64,000 bases of DNA from Thalassia testudinum (lineage: Eukaryota > Streptophyta > Magnoliopsida > Alismatales > Hydrocharitaceae). Below are positions 24,074 through 36,171 of the stretch, in pieces. Position 1 is the stretch's first letter; each line of letters opens with the position of its first letter. The stretch is taken from positions 59,146,501-59,210,500 of the forward strand of contig JAZHRO010000019.1 of NCBI GenBank assembly GCA_037157565.1. The letters run 5' to 3'. The position numbers and the translations under genes are program-made. The notes under the pieces are model-generated. The model saw only the letters and a list, made by a program, of their open reading frames with translations, ran no database searches and was not told the DNA's origin.

Positions 24074-25336
24074 ATGTCTTCCTTCCTCCTCAAGCTCCCT
24101 CCGATCTCCTCGTCCTCCTCCACCACCGCCACCACCACCTTCAAACCCACCACCAAAGCCCCACCAAAATACGTGGAATTCGAAACCCAACACCGACTTC
24201 TCTTCCCCTTCCTCTACCACCGACACCGACACCAACACCAACACCAAGACCTGAACCGCAAGCCCAAACACATCTCCACCTCCCCTCCACCCCCTCCTCC
24301 TTCCTCCCCCTCCCCTCGCCAGCGCCGCCTCCCCCCTCTCAAGGTCGCCCTGCAGGGCCCCCTCGGCTCCTACTGCCACGAGGCCTCCCTCTCCTTCTTC
24401 CCACGGAGCTCGTCCTCCTCCCCTTCCCCCTCTTCTTCTCCCTCTTCAGTAAAAGAAGAAGAAGAACCATCATCGCCAAAAACAACAGTAGCAGTGCTCC
24501 CGTACGCGTCCTCCCTCGACTCGGCCTTCTCGGCCCTCGACCTCCGGCACGCCGACCTCGCCGTCGCCCCCTTCGAGAACTCCCTCGACGGACCCATCCC
24601 ACGCAACCTGGACCTCCTCCTCCGCCACCCCGACCTCCGCATCCTCCGCGAGCTCCTCCTCCCCGTCAACCACTGCCTCCTCTCCCTCCACCCACCTACT
24701 ACTTCTACTTCTACTTCTACTGCTACTGCTACCACCGTCCGCCGCGTCCTCGCCCACCCGCAGGCCATCTCCCACTGCCGCTCCGCCCTCTCCTCTATGC
24801 GCGGCGTCGAGGTCCTCGAGGTCGGCAACCCCGCCGAAGCCGCTCGCCACCTCTCCCTCTCCCACGACCCCTCCACCGCCGTCATCGGCAGCCGCACCGC
24901 CGCCGCCCAGTTCGGCCTCGCCGTCGTCCAGACCAACCTCCAGGACGACGAACACAACTACACCCGCTTCCTCCAGCTCGGCTTGAAATGCTCGAGATCG
25001 CAAGCCTCCGGTGCCGGAGGGTGTAAGACGGCGGTGGCGTTCGCGCTGGAGCGGGGCCCGTCGGACATGTTCCGGGCGATGTGGGCGTTCGAGAGCCGCG
25101 GGGTGACGGTGAACCGGGTCGAGCACCGGCCCAACCGGGGGAGGCCCGTCCGGGTCATGGAGCGCGGACCGGACGGGTTGAAGGTCGGGTACATGGACTA
25201 CGTGTACATGTTGGAAGTGGAGGGCTCCGAAGGGAACGCACCTGTGGGATCCGCTATCCGACAGTTGCGAGAGGTGGCCACGGTCGTACGCGTGCTAGGG
25301 AGCTACGACACGTGCGAAGCGAAGACCTGCCGTTAG
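24074..25336 (+). CDS. ADT: Arogenate/prephenate dehydratase, plastid-targeted, divergent
   Basis: This single uninterrupted frame of 420 residues would convert arogenate (and perhaps prephenate) by decarboxylation and dehydration, the last step to phenylalanine in plastids. Residues 1-85 are Ser/Thr/Pro/His-rich with few acids, as in a chloroplast transit peptide. The catalytic domain runs about 88-305: VALQGPLGSYCHEAS (91-105), PFENSLDGPIPRNLDLL (166-182), LPVNHCLL (196-203), VLAHPQA (225-231) and the catalytic Thr-Arg-Phe at 297-299 in NYTRF. An ACT-type regulatory domain follows (about 318-410). In it, the usual phenylalanine-contact ESRP reads EHRP (350-353), so feedback may differ. A Ser/Pro/Glu-rich insert (111-136) is unusual. 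The ATG is preceded by a TATA box and leader in proper spacing. Third positions are strongly G/C. Family assignment is firm; arogenate versus prephenate preference cannot be told. Confidence 0.88.
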   Translation: MSSFLLKLPPISSSSSTTATTTFKPTTKAPPKYVEFETQHRLLFPFLYHRHRHQHQHQDLNRKPKHISTSPPPPPPSSPSPRQRRLPPLKVALQGPLGSYCHEASLSFFPRSSSSSPSPSSSPSSVKEEEEPSSPKTTVAVLPYASSLDSAFSALDLRHADLAVAPFENSLDGPIPRNLDLLLRHPDLRILRELLLPVNHCLLSLHPPTTSTSTSTATATTVRRVLAHPQAISHCRSALSSMRGVEVLEVGNPAEAARHLSLSHDPSTAVIGSRTAAAQFGLAVVQTNLQDDEHNYTRFLQLGLKCSRSQASGAGGCKTAVAFALERGPSDMFRAMWAFESRGVTVNRVEHRPNRGRPVRVMERGPDGLKVGYMDYVYMLEVEGSEGNAPVGSAIRQLREVATVVRVLGSYDTCEAKTCR

Positions 25337-26916
25337 GGATCACCCTTTTTATTTATTTTTTTTATTTGGTTCTTCTACTTCTTTTTTTTTTTCTGATGCA
25401 TCCCACTTGTTTGTAAATCGATGTAAGTACCACTAATTGAAAGATACATGTATTAAACGAAAATGAGGTTCTTAGTAGAAGATGAAAAGTGACATGCATA
25501 TGCTTAATTAATTGTTGCAAATTGATTTCATATCTTCTTGGTGGTTTAGAATGACGCCACAAATTGATGAAAAATCTTGTGTCCGATTTCTTTCTTCCCT
25601 CTCTTCCATCTCCTTGTGATGTTCTTCCGGTGAAACTTGAAAGAGGCCAAACACATGAAAGGGAAAGAAAGCACGTGTTGGGTGTGTGTGTGGGGGGCGG
25701 GGGGGAATAAATCTGTGAAATAAATAGAGTAATAAGAAAGAAATAAAATAAATGATGAAATAGATGAATTTATTTATTTAAATATTTTAATAAATTAAAA
25801 TTATTCAGAAAGGTAAAATAAATTTACCTGAAATTAAATTTCACTAAATCTGACGACCAAACAACATCATAGTGTTTTGTTAGCCGCCGTTTGTGGCTGC
25901 TGGTGTAGCTAACCATCTAACCTTTTCGTCAACGGCAAGAGACTCGGAGAAGAGGTAATGTCCTTGAGCAACCAAGTAGTATTGCAAGAGAATCATCAAA
26001 CGATGGAGGGTACTGGAGGATGGTGGCATTTGATATTGGCAATTATACTCTTGGTAACCAAGACGTACAAATCTGACATCATGCTGTAGCACTATTGTAT
26101 TAAGCAACATCTGGTATAATATATTTTACAATGTATGGATCTTCAATCATATATGTAGTGGGAGAATCACATGCTTTTGCTGCACGTGGTGGATCTATAG
26201 GTTTAGAAAGATATTATTCTTTTTTTAAATGATGATTTTAAGTGAGGTATTTTAAATTTTCATGGATTGAAATTTTTTTTTTTTTGTAAGTGAAGAATTA
26301 TTTTTTAAGTGAAAATTTATTTTTTATAAGTAAAAATTTATTTTTTCAAATAAAAAATTATTTTCCACACAAGAAAAGGTAAAATATGTTGATGTGTTTT
26401 TATTTTCTATCAATGAAAAAAATATTTTTAATTAGTATATTTTAATTTTTAATTATTATTTTGATTTTTCTATTGTGATTGTTCTTTTGGAGTGGTTATG
26501 GATCCCACATTACTTGATTTTTTTTTTAAGTAAATGATGGACACATAATTGATATCCAAACATACATAAGTGGGTGCACGAGTGAGATCTATATATTACA
26601 AAATACGTTGCAACAAATATTCTCTTACATTTTCACTTATTGCAATATAATGGCACCTTAAATTTGCAAAAAAGTAGGGAAACGTAAATAGTGACGTAAA
26701 AAGTGACATGGAAGAATTTATGGGTCATGTTTTCATGTTTCACACAGTGTTGTGAATGTGGGCTCACTTGATAATGTAGGTTTCTACAACGGAGGAAGTA
26801 AAATTTGTGTGATATGTAATATAATGCGGAAAATATAATTACAATCTCACAAAAGCATGTAGTCATAAGTATATAAATATTTTAAGGTAGAAACCCAAAC
26901 CTAAGTAAAAACTACT
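25337..26916. other. 3' flank and AT-rich intergenic DNA
   Basis: No clear AATAAA follows the dehydratase gene within 100 bases. A G-rich run lies near 25690-25705. The 76-codon minus frame at 26110-25880 is unrecognised. The stretch 26640-26765 weakly resembles 59160-59254 (shared GTAAAAAGTGA and TTTCACAC-type blocks), suggesting a common small repeat. Confidence 0.4.
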
Positions 26917-29609
26917 TGAAATAACCCACCGCCCTTTTAGTCGGATAAAACGTCTGGAGTGTCAGTCAGACGTCTGTCCAGACATCTGGACATAGGTTCA
27001 GATGTCCGAAAGTGGGAAAAATCGAAACTTACCTTTTCTTCGCACGCGCGGTGCACGAACCGTTCTCTCTCCTCTCGACTCTCTCACCCGAAACCCTAAT
27101 GCTTCTCTTTTTAAGCCCCCCTTCTCACCAGCCTCACCCCCTCACCACCAGCCACCGCCATCTCCAGCCGTCGTCCTTGTGCAGCCGTAGTGAGGGTTAG
27201 GAGGGAGAGAGAGAGAGAGAGAGAGAGGATAGGCAAGGGAGAACGAGAGGGAGAGAGAGGAATGTGAAGGGAGGACCAAAGTCGGAGGAGCTTGTGTAGA
27301 AGCTCAGAGGAGCTTCGACGGAAGCTTGGAGGAGCTCGCGTGAACGGCAGCGGGCACGCATGCTAGGAGGAGGGCTCGAGGAGGCAGCCTCCCGGCCCTC
27401 TGCAGCTACTGAGGCTTCTGCTGCGTGCTGCGAGCGGCACTGCGAGGAAAGCAGCGTCACAGAGGAGGTCCTGATATTGGAAGTTTTCCAGTATCAGATG
27501 TCTGGAGGGTCGACCAGACGTTTGGAGAGGCATTAGGACGTTCGGAGCTGAAGCCGGTCGTCTGAAAGCATACTATCGCGCGGAGGTACGTGTTTCCTGC
27601 GCTACTTTCCGCCATGCAGGCCATAGCACAGGAATGTCTGGTTGATTATAGGTCTGTGATTTCGTACACTGGTGTAGGGTGTTGGAAAGGCACGCGGTGC
27701 GCCTTTCTAGGCCAGACGTCCGACGGTACTTCTAGACGACTGGAAAGAAGGTCCGACATCTGGAACTCTCCTCAGACGGTTGTAGAGGAGTTTGGGCGTC
27801 TAAGGCAACCGCAGGAAGTGAGAGGTAAGATCTGGCATCTTTTAAGACGTCTGGGACTAGTCCTAGATGTCTGATTTTGGACAGTAACCATGTTTTTGGC
27901 CCGTTTAGGGCCCAAACGGAATCTGATTTCCGCAAACGAAGTACCATTATTTTCCACTTGAGTTTCTCTACGTGTTAGTGTTGACTACCTACTGCTTTTA
28001 ACCCATTTGATGTGAATTAGTCGCTTGTACAGGTTACCAGCCAGTGGCGTGTTCGGGGCCTGCGGAGACGATGAGATCTGCGATGCAGGCCCCCATTCCT
28101 TTCGTGATACCTAGTAGAGTGGTTTAATTCATTTGTTAAGATGTAAATAAAGAATATGCTTGTTTAAATTAAATTGATTGAAACTCTAGGATGTGGAATG
28201 AACCCTAGGGTAGAAATGTATGAGCCTGATGTTGAGCTATACTGTTCACTTGAGATGCATGTTTAACTAAGTTGCTAGCAATATGTATTAGTTGATTTAT
28301 GAGTTGCCTTGTCAGATATGAAAACACGAGCTGCCTGCTATGTAATGGAAAAATGTAGAGTTGAATAATATGATTCGGATATTGATAATGAGATGAATAT
28401 TAGCATGAACCCTACAGGGAATTAGGAGTAGAGCTCCTATGTATGAAAGAAATCTGGTATGTAGATGGGAAGTGAGCTAGCCCCTGTGTACATGGTACCA
28501 AGGAGAGCAACTGTTCCTTTTGGTGTAGAGGGGGATCCAGCCACCCCTTGGGTTGAGACTCCGGGGTAGGACTAGTCACTCTACACTGACTCCTGTTTGG
28601 CCCTCACATACGTAGTACTGAGGTGTGGTACTAGTGTAGGGAAGGAGTTAGCCGCCCCACAGGACCCGGGGTTAGGACTAGTCAACCTACATCGACTTTT
28701 TTAGTCCCTCTGGACAAACCGGGGTAGTCGGACAAAGGTACGCGAACTGTGGAAAGGTGAGACCCCTACTTAGTTCTAAGGGGCGAGACCCTTGTTCCGA
28801 GAGGGTAAGGCCCTATACTGTTCCGTGCTATACTTTAGGCGTATCCGTTAGCGGAAACGACTAACCGCGTGTCAGTGCGGGGTAGCTACCCGTGCGCTTG
28901 TCACTCGTGCCGTAGTCACCGCTACGTCGCGACAGTGACCTCGGGGTGGTTGACTGGGTGTAGGACTATTGGGGGGATCTTTCCCGGCCAAGAGAGCACC
29001 ACGTGTACCTTCTACTCCACGAAAAAGACTGTAATCAAGATCGTTCCCACGAGGAACAAGCAAGATCAAGAAATACTTGGATCCTTTGTGAAATAAATGA
29101 ACCAAAAATACATAGATGAGATAAATAGAAATGAGAATAAAACCTGGTTGCTTATTTTACTTTACTTGTACATAAATAATGTAAACACCACTTTACTGAA
29201 CGTTCGCTGACTCTGTCTTTTCATAACCCTATTCAGGACTAGGAGTTGAGCAGCTCGAGTTTCCGACTGCAAAGAGTGTTGAGCCAAGCCAAGCCCAGCC
29301 GTAGTCATTTCTTTCTAGTTCTTTAGTTTTCTGTTGTTGTAGTGAATAATAGACATCTATTTTACTGTTCCTGTTACTTTCTGTCTTCTTTTCCGCTGTT
29401 GTTGTTGTGATGGCATGTATTACTTAGTTGAGACTTTTAGCTCTGTTGTTCCTTTACATCTCATTTTTCCTTATGCTTAGTTGTATTGCATGTGTGAATG
29501 TGGTTTATTTCTTGCTTTTGGTTATTTCTCGTTGGACGACTAGGTCTTGGGATTAGTTGAGACGAGCCAGTCTCGAGTCCTGGAGGGATCTAGAAATCGG
29601 GTCATAACA
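26917..29609 (+). mobile_element. 5' LTR of the split Tekay-like element (subfamily III)
   Basis: 2693 bp from TGAAATAACCC to GGGTCATAACA, followed by a primer site. It matches 52498-55146 along its length. AGACGTCT-type copies occur near 26950-27005 and 27710-27875. A weak TATA-like TTTTTAAGCC is near 27109, and the conserved palindrome is at 27471-27496. A GA tract lies at 27206-27228. Confidence 0.9.
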
Positions 29610-29612
29610 TGA

Positions 29613-29624
29613 TGGTGTCAGAGC
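29613..29624 (+). other. Primer binding site, initiator tRNA-Met type
   Basis: TGGTGTCAGAGC, one base from the standard TGGTATCAGAGC, three bases after the LTR end. Confidence 0.85.
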
Positions 29625-29795
29625 AATGTCGTCCTTAGAAATGAACCAATTGGTTCAAGAATAACCACTCACGTGCATATAACTACGATAGCCATCACAA
29701 CATAACGCTTTGATATTCGTTTCCGAGTCTTTTTCTCTATGTAATCCGATATCGTTGACAACTCTTGTTCTTTCTCTTGCATCTCCTTGCAGGAG

Positions 29796-30185
29796 ATGCC
29801 TCATCGAGGAGGTTCCGAGGCAGGCCGTGGTTATGGCCATGAACGAAGTCAAAGGGGCGGACGTGCCGGACCTGAGACACTAGTTGACCCACCTCTTCTC
29901 CCGGGCATTCAGGCCCAGGATCTTGCCCAGCTGATCAGAGACATTATATGGGAGGAGCTTCAGCAGCTTCCTCGGGCACCTCTTCCTGAGGACGTGGAGG
30001 GGGAGTCCTCGGTGGGACAGAGAGACCGTCGCAGCGCCAAACGAGCAAGAGGGGGAGGGGGTGATCTTCCACCACCCCCACCACCCTCTGACACTTCTGA
30101 GCATGAGCCCTCCTTGCCTGGAGGCGTGCTTGTTCCCCCGCTGCAGCTACACCATGAGCTTTTCGGTCAGTTCCGGAAGCTGAAG
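29796..30185 (+). pseudogene. gag N-terminal part of the split Tekay-like element
   Basis: The frame from ATG 29796 encodes a Gly/Arg-rich start (MPHRGGSEAGRGYG), a helix-like segment (DLAQLIRDIIWEELQQL) and a Pro run, then LFGQFRKLK, where the LTR at 30186 interrupts it. It is the counterpart of the start of the polyprotein at 3938. The reading frame continues at 32984. TTCTCTTGCATCTCCTTGCAG just before the ATG resembles a splice acceptor, but no donor was identified. Confidence 0.8.
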
Positions 30186-32983
30186 TGTTACGACCCGGTT
30201 CCCGAATCCCTACAGGACACGAGACCGGACCGATTCAACTGATCCCAAGACCCAGTCGTCCAACGAGAAAGTAACCAAAAAGAAGTAAAGTAAACCACAT
30301 TCACCATGCTAAGCAACTAACTGTAACAAAAGTATAGCAGTAAAGAAGTAAAACTACTACAGTACACACCACCACAATAGTAGAAAAGTAAACGAGTACA
30401 GGAATATAATGTGCAGAATGAAAGAGTACAGAATATAAAGGTACAATAAGCTACTCACTACTGTAACGAGTACAAAAAGAGCTACAACTACTGGGCTCTA
30501 CTGGGCCCAGCACCCTCTGCAGCTGTAGGCTCTGGCTGTTCAACACCTGGACCTGAAAAGGGTTATGAGTACACGAAATCAGCGAACGCTGAGTAGAGTG
30601 GCAACCAACTAACTAAAGCAGTAAAGGTGGACAGATAGCTGTTGTTTTTCAATTTCCTTCTTTCTTTAACTAATTATTCTTTCTTTCACCACTTGGTTTA
30701 TTTATCAGGTCTATTTCTTGATCTCGAATGTTCCTCGTGGGAACGATCTTGATTGCAGTCTTTTCCGAAAAGTAGAAGTCGCACGTGGTGCTCTCATGGC
30801 CGAGAGAGTCCCCCGTAGTGGTCCTACACCCAGTCAACCACCCCAAGGTCACGGACAGACGTAACAGTGACTACGGCACGCGCGATAAGCGCAAGAGTAG
30901 CTACCCTGCACTGGCACGCGGTCAGTCGTTTCCATTAGTGGATGCGCCCAAAGCATAGCATGGAACCAATATAGGGCATAGCCCTTTCAGTAACAAGGGT
31001 CCTGCCCCTAAGAACCAAAGAGGGGTCTCGCCCCTCCACAGTCTGCGCACCCTCGCCTGACTACCCTAGTTTGCCCAGTGGGCTTAACAAGTCGGTGTAG
31101 GGTAGCTAGCTGAACCTCGGGCCCCGTGGGGTGGCTAGCTCTCTCCCTACACTAGTAGCTCTCCCCGGTACAGTGTACACGAGGGCCACAGAGTCGGTGC
31201 AAAGTGGCCAAACCCACCCCACGTCTCAACCCGAAGGTGCCAAGCTCCCCTCTACACTACGAGGTAACATGAGCTCCCCTTGGTACCACGAACTCAAGGG
31301 CCAGCACACTTCCCAACACATTCCCAGATCCATCCCATTTATTTCCAGGAGCTCATCTCCTAATTCCCCGTAGGGTTTATGCTCATATTTCTCGTGCCAT
31401 TCCATACCAGGTTTCATCATTTCTAATTCCATTCTCAGGTTATACACATGCAGATTGTAATTCTATCGTTCCCATTTCCACCTTCAGGTTATTCACAGGT
31501 AGCTCGTGTTTATAACATTCATCTTTCCATTTCCAAATTATATACATGCAACTCATATTATGTCATTTCACTTATGCGACAGGAAAGTTACATGCAACAG
31601 TTAACTAGCACAAATGCTACATATTTCGTAGGCAACTGTTATTCATTTACAGGTAGTTGTTATCATTCTATCTACTCATTCAAGACTGCAATTCATTCAT
31701 TCAATATAGACATTCCAGTATTTCTAGTCTTAGGATTCATGCCATATCCTAGGTTCTAATCATTCATTCCACACATGCAATTAGGTTTAATTAAATTAAG
31801 GGGAAGCCACTCTACCAGTAAACCCAGGAGTAATGGGGGCTTGAACGGCAGGCTCACATGCCTCAGCAGGCCCCGAACCAGCAATGGAAACCAATCCTAT
31901 CACAAGGATCAATCACAAGAGAATACTCAGAACAGTATAGAAAGTCTTCTAACAAGTAGAGGAAATCATACGGGAAACATCGGTATCTTAATTACGGAAA
32001 TTGAACCTCAAACAGACCCTAAACGGGTCAAAAATAGTGATTTTGACTCAAATCAGACATCTGGAACAAATTCCAGACGTCTTAAAAGAGTCCAGAGCCA
32101 TACCTCAAGTTCTGCGCTACTCCTCAGACGTCTAGGAACTCCGCTGGACCGTCTGGACCCAGTTCCAGATGTCCGACCACCTCTCGGGACGTCTAGAAAC
32201 GCTTCCCGTCGTTTGGTGCCTCACCTAGACGTTCGAAGTGCGTGGGAGGGCGTGCCTCGCGCCTTTCCGAAGCAACTCCTGCGTGAATCAACCAAAATCT
32301 TCTCAAATCGGCATGAAACAGTGCATCAGCGGAGCGGCCTGCATGGCCATATCCACAAAGGAGACGTACCTTCGCGAAGCCTCCTCCTCAGACGTCTAGC
32401 ACCACCTCCAGACGTCCACACTGTCGTCTGGCGGTCACTTCAGACGTCTGATTCTGGGAAAATCCCAGAACCAGAACCAGAACCCGCTTCCACCTTCTCG
32501 CGCTGCGTGTGGCCGCGCCTCGCCCTCTCACCTACTACTCCGGCTGCAGCAGTGTCGGGGAGGACCTCCTCGATGCACTCCTCTGCCTTGCGCATGCGTC
32601 GCTCTGGCCGTGAGCTCACCGGCGAGCTCCCACGCAAGCTCACAAGCTTGCTCTCCTCTCCTCCTCACGCTGCTCCTCTCCGCCGTTCTCGCTTGGCTGC
32701 TCTCGCTGGAGGGTAAGAGGAAGGTGGCTGGGAAGTGGGGTGAAACGAGGGAGAGGAGGGGGGCTTATATAAGGGTGTGGGTTTAGGGTTTTCGTCGAGC
32801 GGAAGGAGAGAGAAGAAGAAGAAACGAGGGACATGTACTGTCTACATGCAGCACGCGCACAGACGCGAGCTCGTACACAAAAATTTTGATTTTCAGACGT
32901 CTAGGAATGAGTCCAGACATCTTACAAGACGTCTGACCTAAAGTCTGGACGTCTTAAAAGGCTTAATAGCATGGGTCTTAAGA
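30186..32983 (-). mobile_element. Solo LTR (subfamily II) inserted in gag
   Basis: 2798 bp, flanked by TGAAG at 30181-30185 and 32984-32988. In LTR orientation it starts TCTTAAGACCC (the TG mutated to TC) and ends GGGTCGTAACA. It aligns with 9377-12237 in reverse. A good TATA box (CTTATATAAG) lies near 32764-32773. AGACGTCT arrays lie at 32895-32955 and 32055-32450, and the palindrome at 32447-32475. Confidence 0.9.
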
Positions 32984-33656
32984 TGAAGCCTCCCTCCTTC
33001 AAGGGGGATGAGAGCCCATCTGAGACAGAGGACTGGCTGGAGTAGATAGAGAAGGTGTTCGACACCCTTCACCCTCCTGCGGAGTGCCACGTGGCCTTTG
33101 CTACGTATCAGCTGGAGAGCGCAGCACACAGGCGGTGGAGGGCAGTCAGAAGCCAGGAGGGGAGAGAGCCGACGTGAGACCAGTTCATGGCTCTCTTCTG
33201 CAAGCAATACATTTCGCAGACTTGGTAGAACCAGAGGAGGCGAGAGTTCCACACTCTCCGCCATAGGGCGATGATGGTTAGCGCGTACCGCACGCATTTC
33301 TTGGAGCTGTTACGTTCACCCCGACAGCTGTGTCTACTGATGAGGAGCACTTGTGAAGGTTTATGGAGGGGCTCCGACCTACAATTTGGGGGTATGTCAA
33401 ACCCCTGAAGTTTCCCTCATTCTCTCGTGTGGTCGAGGAGACCAACCTGGCCATGCGAGACACTGATGACGGACGGAAAAGACCCTACCAGCTAGAGTAC
33501 TCTTAGGGTCATCAGGAGATGAGGCACACGGTGCCCACGGGAGAGCCGTCTAGTTTTGTGGGGCCACCAGTGGCCTTTGGGGGCCCTAAACAGGGGCCAG
33601 TTACCAGCACTGGAGCCCCACCCAGCCGCCAGTAGGGACCTACTGAGGGAGGAGGT
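32984..33656 (+). pseudogene. gag core (capsid) of the split Tekay-like element
   Basis: Retrotransposon gag motifs are visible (PPSFKGDESPSETEDWLE, VFDTLHPP, FATYQLES, DQFMALFCKQYI, AYRTHFLELL) but stops interrupt them, for example after DWLE and after EPT. A frame change follows the FLELL region. The Gly/Pro linker (PPVAFGGPKQGPV) leads toward the zinc knuckle and is cut at 33656 by the next insertion. This is the segment that the element at 1-3938 has lost. Confidence 0.8.
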
Positions 33657-36171
33657 TGTGCATTGATCGTGTTTTTGCATGGTTTGTTAAATTAGGGTAT
33701 CAAGTCGTTGCAATGCACAAAAATGGATTCGCTTTTAAAATTTGTAAGACCTAGATAGGGGAGTATTTAGGGTCGTTCAAGGAGGCCAAATTGTTTGCAA
33801 ATCAAATCCCTTGCTTGGAAATGAAAATCAACTTTCTTTTTGGTGTTTTATATATATATGATTTTTTTTGTTTTGAAATAACGAGAATAAGGTGGGTTTG
33901 TTGATAGCAAGAAAATTCTCTATACTAATCCACTACACTACTATTATAGTGACAAGTAGAGCCTCTCCATAAGCTCACTCTAGGCACGTGGAGGCCTAGA
34001 ATAATTAGGGAGAGGGAGTAAAAAAGGTTAAACAAGAATTCTACAAGACTATGCAACAAAAAGATTAAAGAAGGCAACTTTAATTGAAAGAGAGAGTGTT
34101 TTAAAAAAAATCCTAGTAAATGAATGCTTCTACTACTAGCTAATTGCAACAAAGAAAATAAAACACAAATCCTCCTGAATTGTTGGTGAAGAGGGGAAGC
34201 TCCTTGCTCCAAGCTTAGTGGCTCCTAGGCTTGAAAAGGGCTCCTCCTCCTTCCTTGAAAATGGTGTCCTCCAAGGTGGAAGCTACCACCTCCAATGATC
34301 TCCTCTAAGGGTGGGCGTGCACCACCCTTGCTCCTCCTTGACTGGCCGTCCTCCTAGTGGGGGAGTGCTCCTCCTCCTTGGCGTGGCACAAGGGAGAAGA
34401 AAGAAGGGGAAGAAGGCACCGAAAGGGCGAGTAGGATGCCCCCTTAATCTTCTTCTCTTCTTCTTTTTCCTTGGCCTTGAATTGTGGTGGGTGTAATGTG
34501 GAATTAAATTAATGGGAGGATGAAGAAAATGGTGGTAGGTGATGGGCTTTTATAGAGTGGGATGGGGGTAGGGTTGGTGTGAATAGGTGGAGGGCTAGGA
34601 TGGAGTTTGGTGGTAGTTATGGGTGGTTAAGTTAATCTTAAGGTAGAGATCACTTGGCGACACCTTAAAGGGTGCAAGGGGGGGTAGTTATAGGTTGAAT
34701 CCACTCCTTGGTGGACGTCCATGGTGGAGGGGGTGCGTCCATTTTGGCGCCAAAATGGTGTTCTAGAAGGTGGGAAATTTTGGAGGGAAAATGGAAGGTG
34801 GAGATGGGTTTTAGGCTTAGGTGTAGGGTGGAGATTAGGGCATTTTTCGAGGGAAAAGTTGGCACCAAAAAGGGGGGTAGTTAGGGTGGTTTTGGCGCTG
34901 ACTTCTTGGTGCCCTTTGGTGGTGGTTGAGGGGTGAAAGGTGGTGATGGTGGTGGCACCAACTTGGAGTGGATGAAGCTAGCTTAGGTGAGCTTTTGGTA
35001 GGGCTTAATTGGTGGAGGTAGTTAGGTAGAGTTTTAGGGTGGTAAATGCCAAGGGAGCTGGAACCTAGCTAAGCTAAGCTAAGCTAAGCTAGCTTAACTA
35101 TTAATGGAGTAGAGGAGTAGGCAATGGGAGCTAGGGTTTTTGAAGAGGAGCTGGACAGAAGGAGTTTGGAGTTGAAATGGAGCTGGTAGCTGCTGAAGGG
35201 GGTGGCATGGAGCTACTCTAGCTGGCTTAGCTTGCTAGTTCTTTGCTAGCTGCTAAGCCAAGCTAAAGTAAGCTGGCTTCTACCATAATGAGCTGAGGTG
35301 AGCTGGGTCTGGTGCTCCCAGGGAGGATCAAGCTGGTTGAGGCAGCTAAGGTAGCTTAGCTCAACTAAGTTGAGCTAAGCTGAGTCCCGAGGAGCTGGAC
35401 TTGAACTTGCTGAGCTGAAATGAAGTCATCTTCAACTGGCTGGAGTTGAGTGGAGCTGGATGTAGCTGGACCTGAGTTGGGGTGAACTCCAATCAACTCA
35501 ACTGAGCTAGCTAGAGCTCCCTATGAACTAATGGGAGTTGAGATGAGCTAAACTTAGCTAAGTTGAGCTGGATCTGAGTTGACCTGAGCTAAGGTGAGCT
35601 AAGATGAGCTCTCTTGAGCAGCTTGCTGAGCTAAAATGAAGTCATCTTCAGTTGGCTGGAGTTGAGTGGAGCTAGATGTAGCTGGATCTGAGCTGGGGTG
35701 AACTCCAGTCAACTTAGCTGAGCTAGCTAGAGCTCCCTGTGAACTAATGGGAGCTAAGATGAGCTAAACTCAGCTAAGTTGAGCTGGATCTGAGCTGACT
35801 TGAGCTAAGGTGAGCTAAGATGAGCTCTCTTGAGCAGCTATTCAGCTGAGATGAGCTGAATGGAGCTAGGATGAGCTAACCCTAGTTCAGGTGAGTTGAA
35901 TTCCAGCTATGGTGAGCTGGAACAAGCTGAGTTCTAGCTGGTGAGAGCTTCTCCTTCACCACTTGCCTTCCTAAGTGCTAGGGTTCTAGGGATCTGGCAA
36001 TCTGTATATCCCTAACACTCACAAAAACACATTAAAAAGATAATAAAAAGTGCAATGCATGCCTAACCTAGTTAATACCTAAATGCAACCCAAAAACCCG
36101 TTTGTGGAGAAAAATCCTAAGAGTTAGGTTTATTTTAATGCATAAGAATGATGATAAACTAGTGTTTATCA
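33657..36171 (-). mobile_element. Unfamiliar LTR-like insertion in gag
   Basis: 2515 bp of non-gag sequence between gag linker and zinc knuckle. In minus orientation it begins TGATAAACACTAGTTTATCA and ends CAATGCACA, so TG...CA. A TATA box (CTCTATAAAAGCCC) lies near 34555, where an LTR promoter would be. It has no coding potential, so a solo LTR is the best reading. A clean 5-bp target duplication was not found (GAGGT on the left, TGTAT on the right), which leaves the ends or the class uncertain. Confidence 0.55.
35406..35837. repeat. Tandem duplication, 216-bp unit rich in GAGCT/AGCTNA
   Basis: Units start at 35406 and 35622 (CTTGCTGAGCTRAAATGAAG) and differ at few positions. The wider stretch 35060-35960 is a quasi-periodic run of GAGCTGAGCTAAGCT-like words, probably grown by slippage and duplication. 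Confidence 0.85.

Noticed and set aside
23908..25026. 372-codon plus-strand frame overlapping the dehydratase gene
   Set aside because: It is the second frame of a GC-rich gene and yields low-complexity Pro/Arg/Leu sequence. The frame at 24074-25336 has the dehydratase motifs.
24370..25126. Long minus-strand frames opposite the dehydratase gene (195 and 218 codons)
   Set aside because: Antisense shadows of high-GC third positions; no motif and no promoter.
25880..26110. 76-codon minus-strand frame downstream of the dehydratase gene
   Set aside because: Looks protein-like in parts, but I recognise no domain and see no supporting signals.
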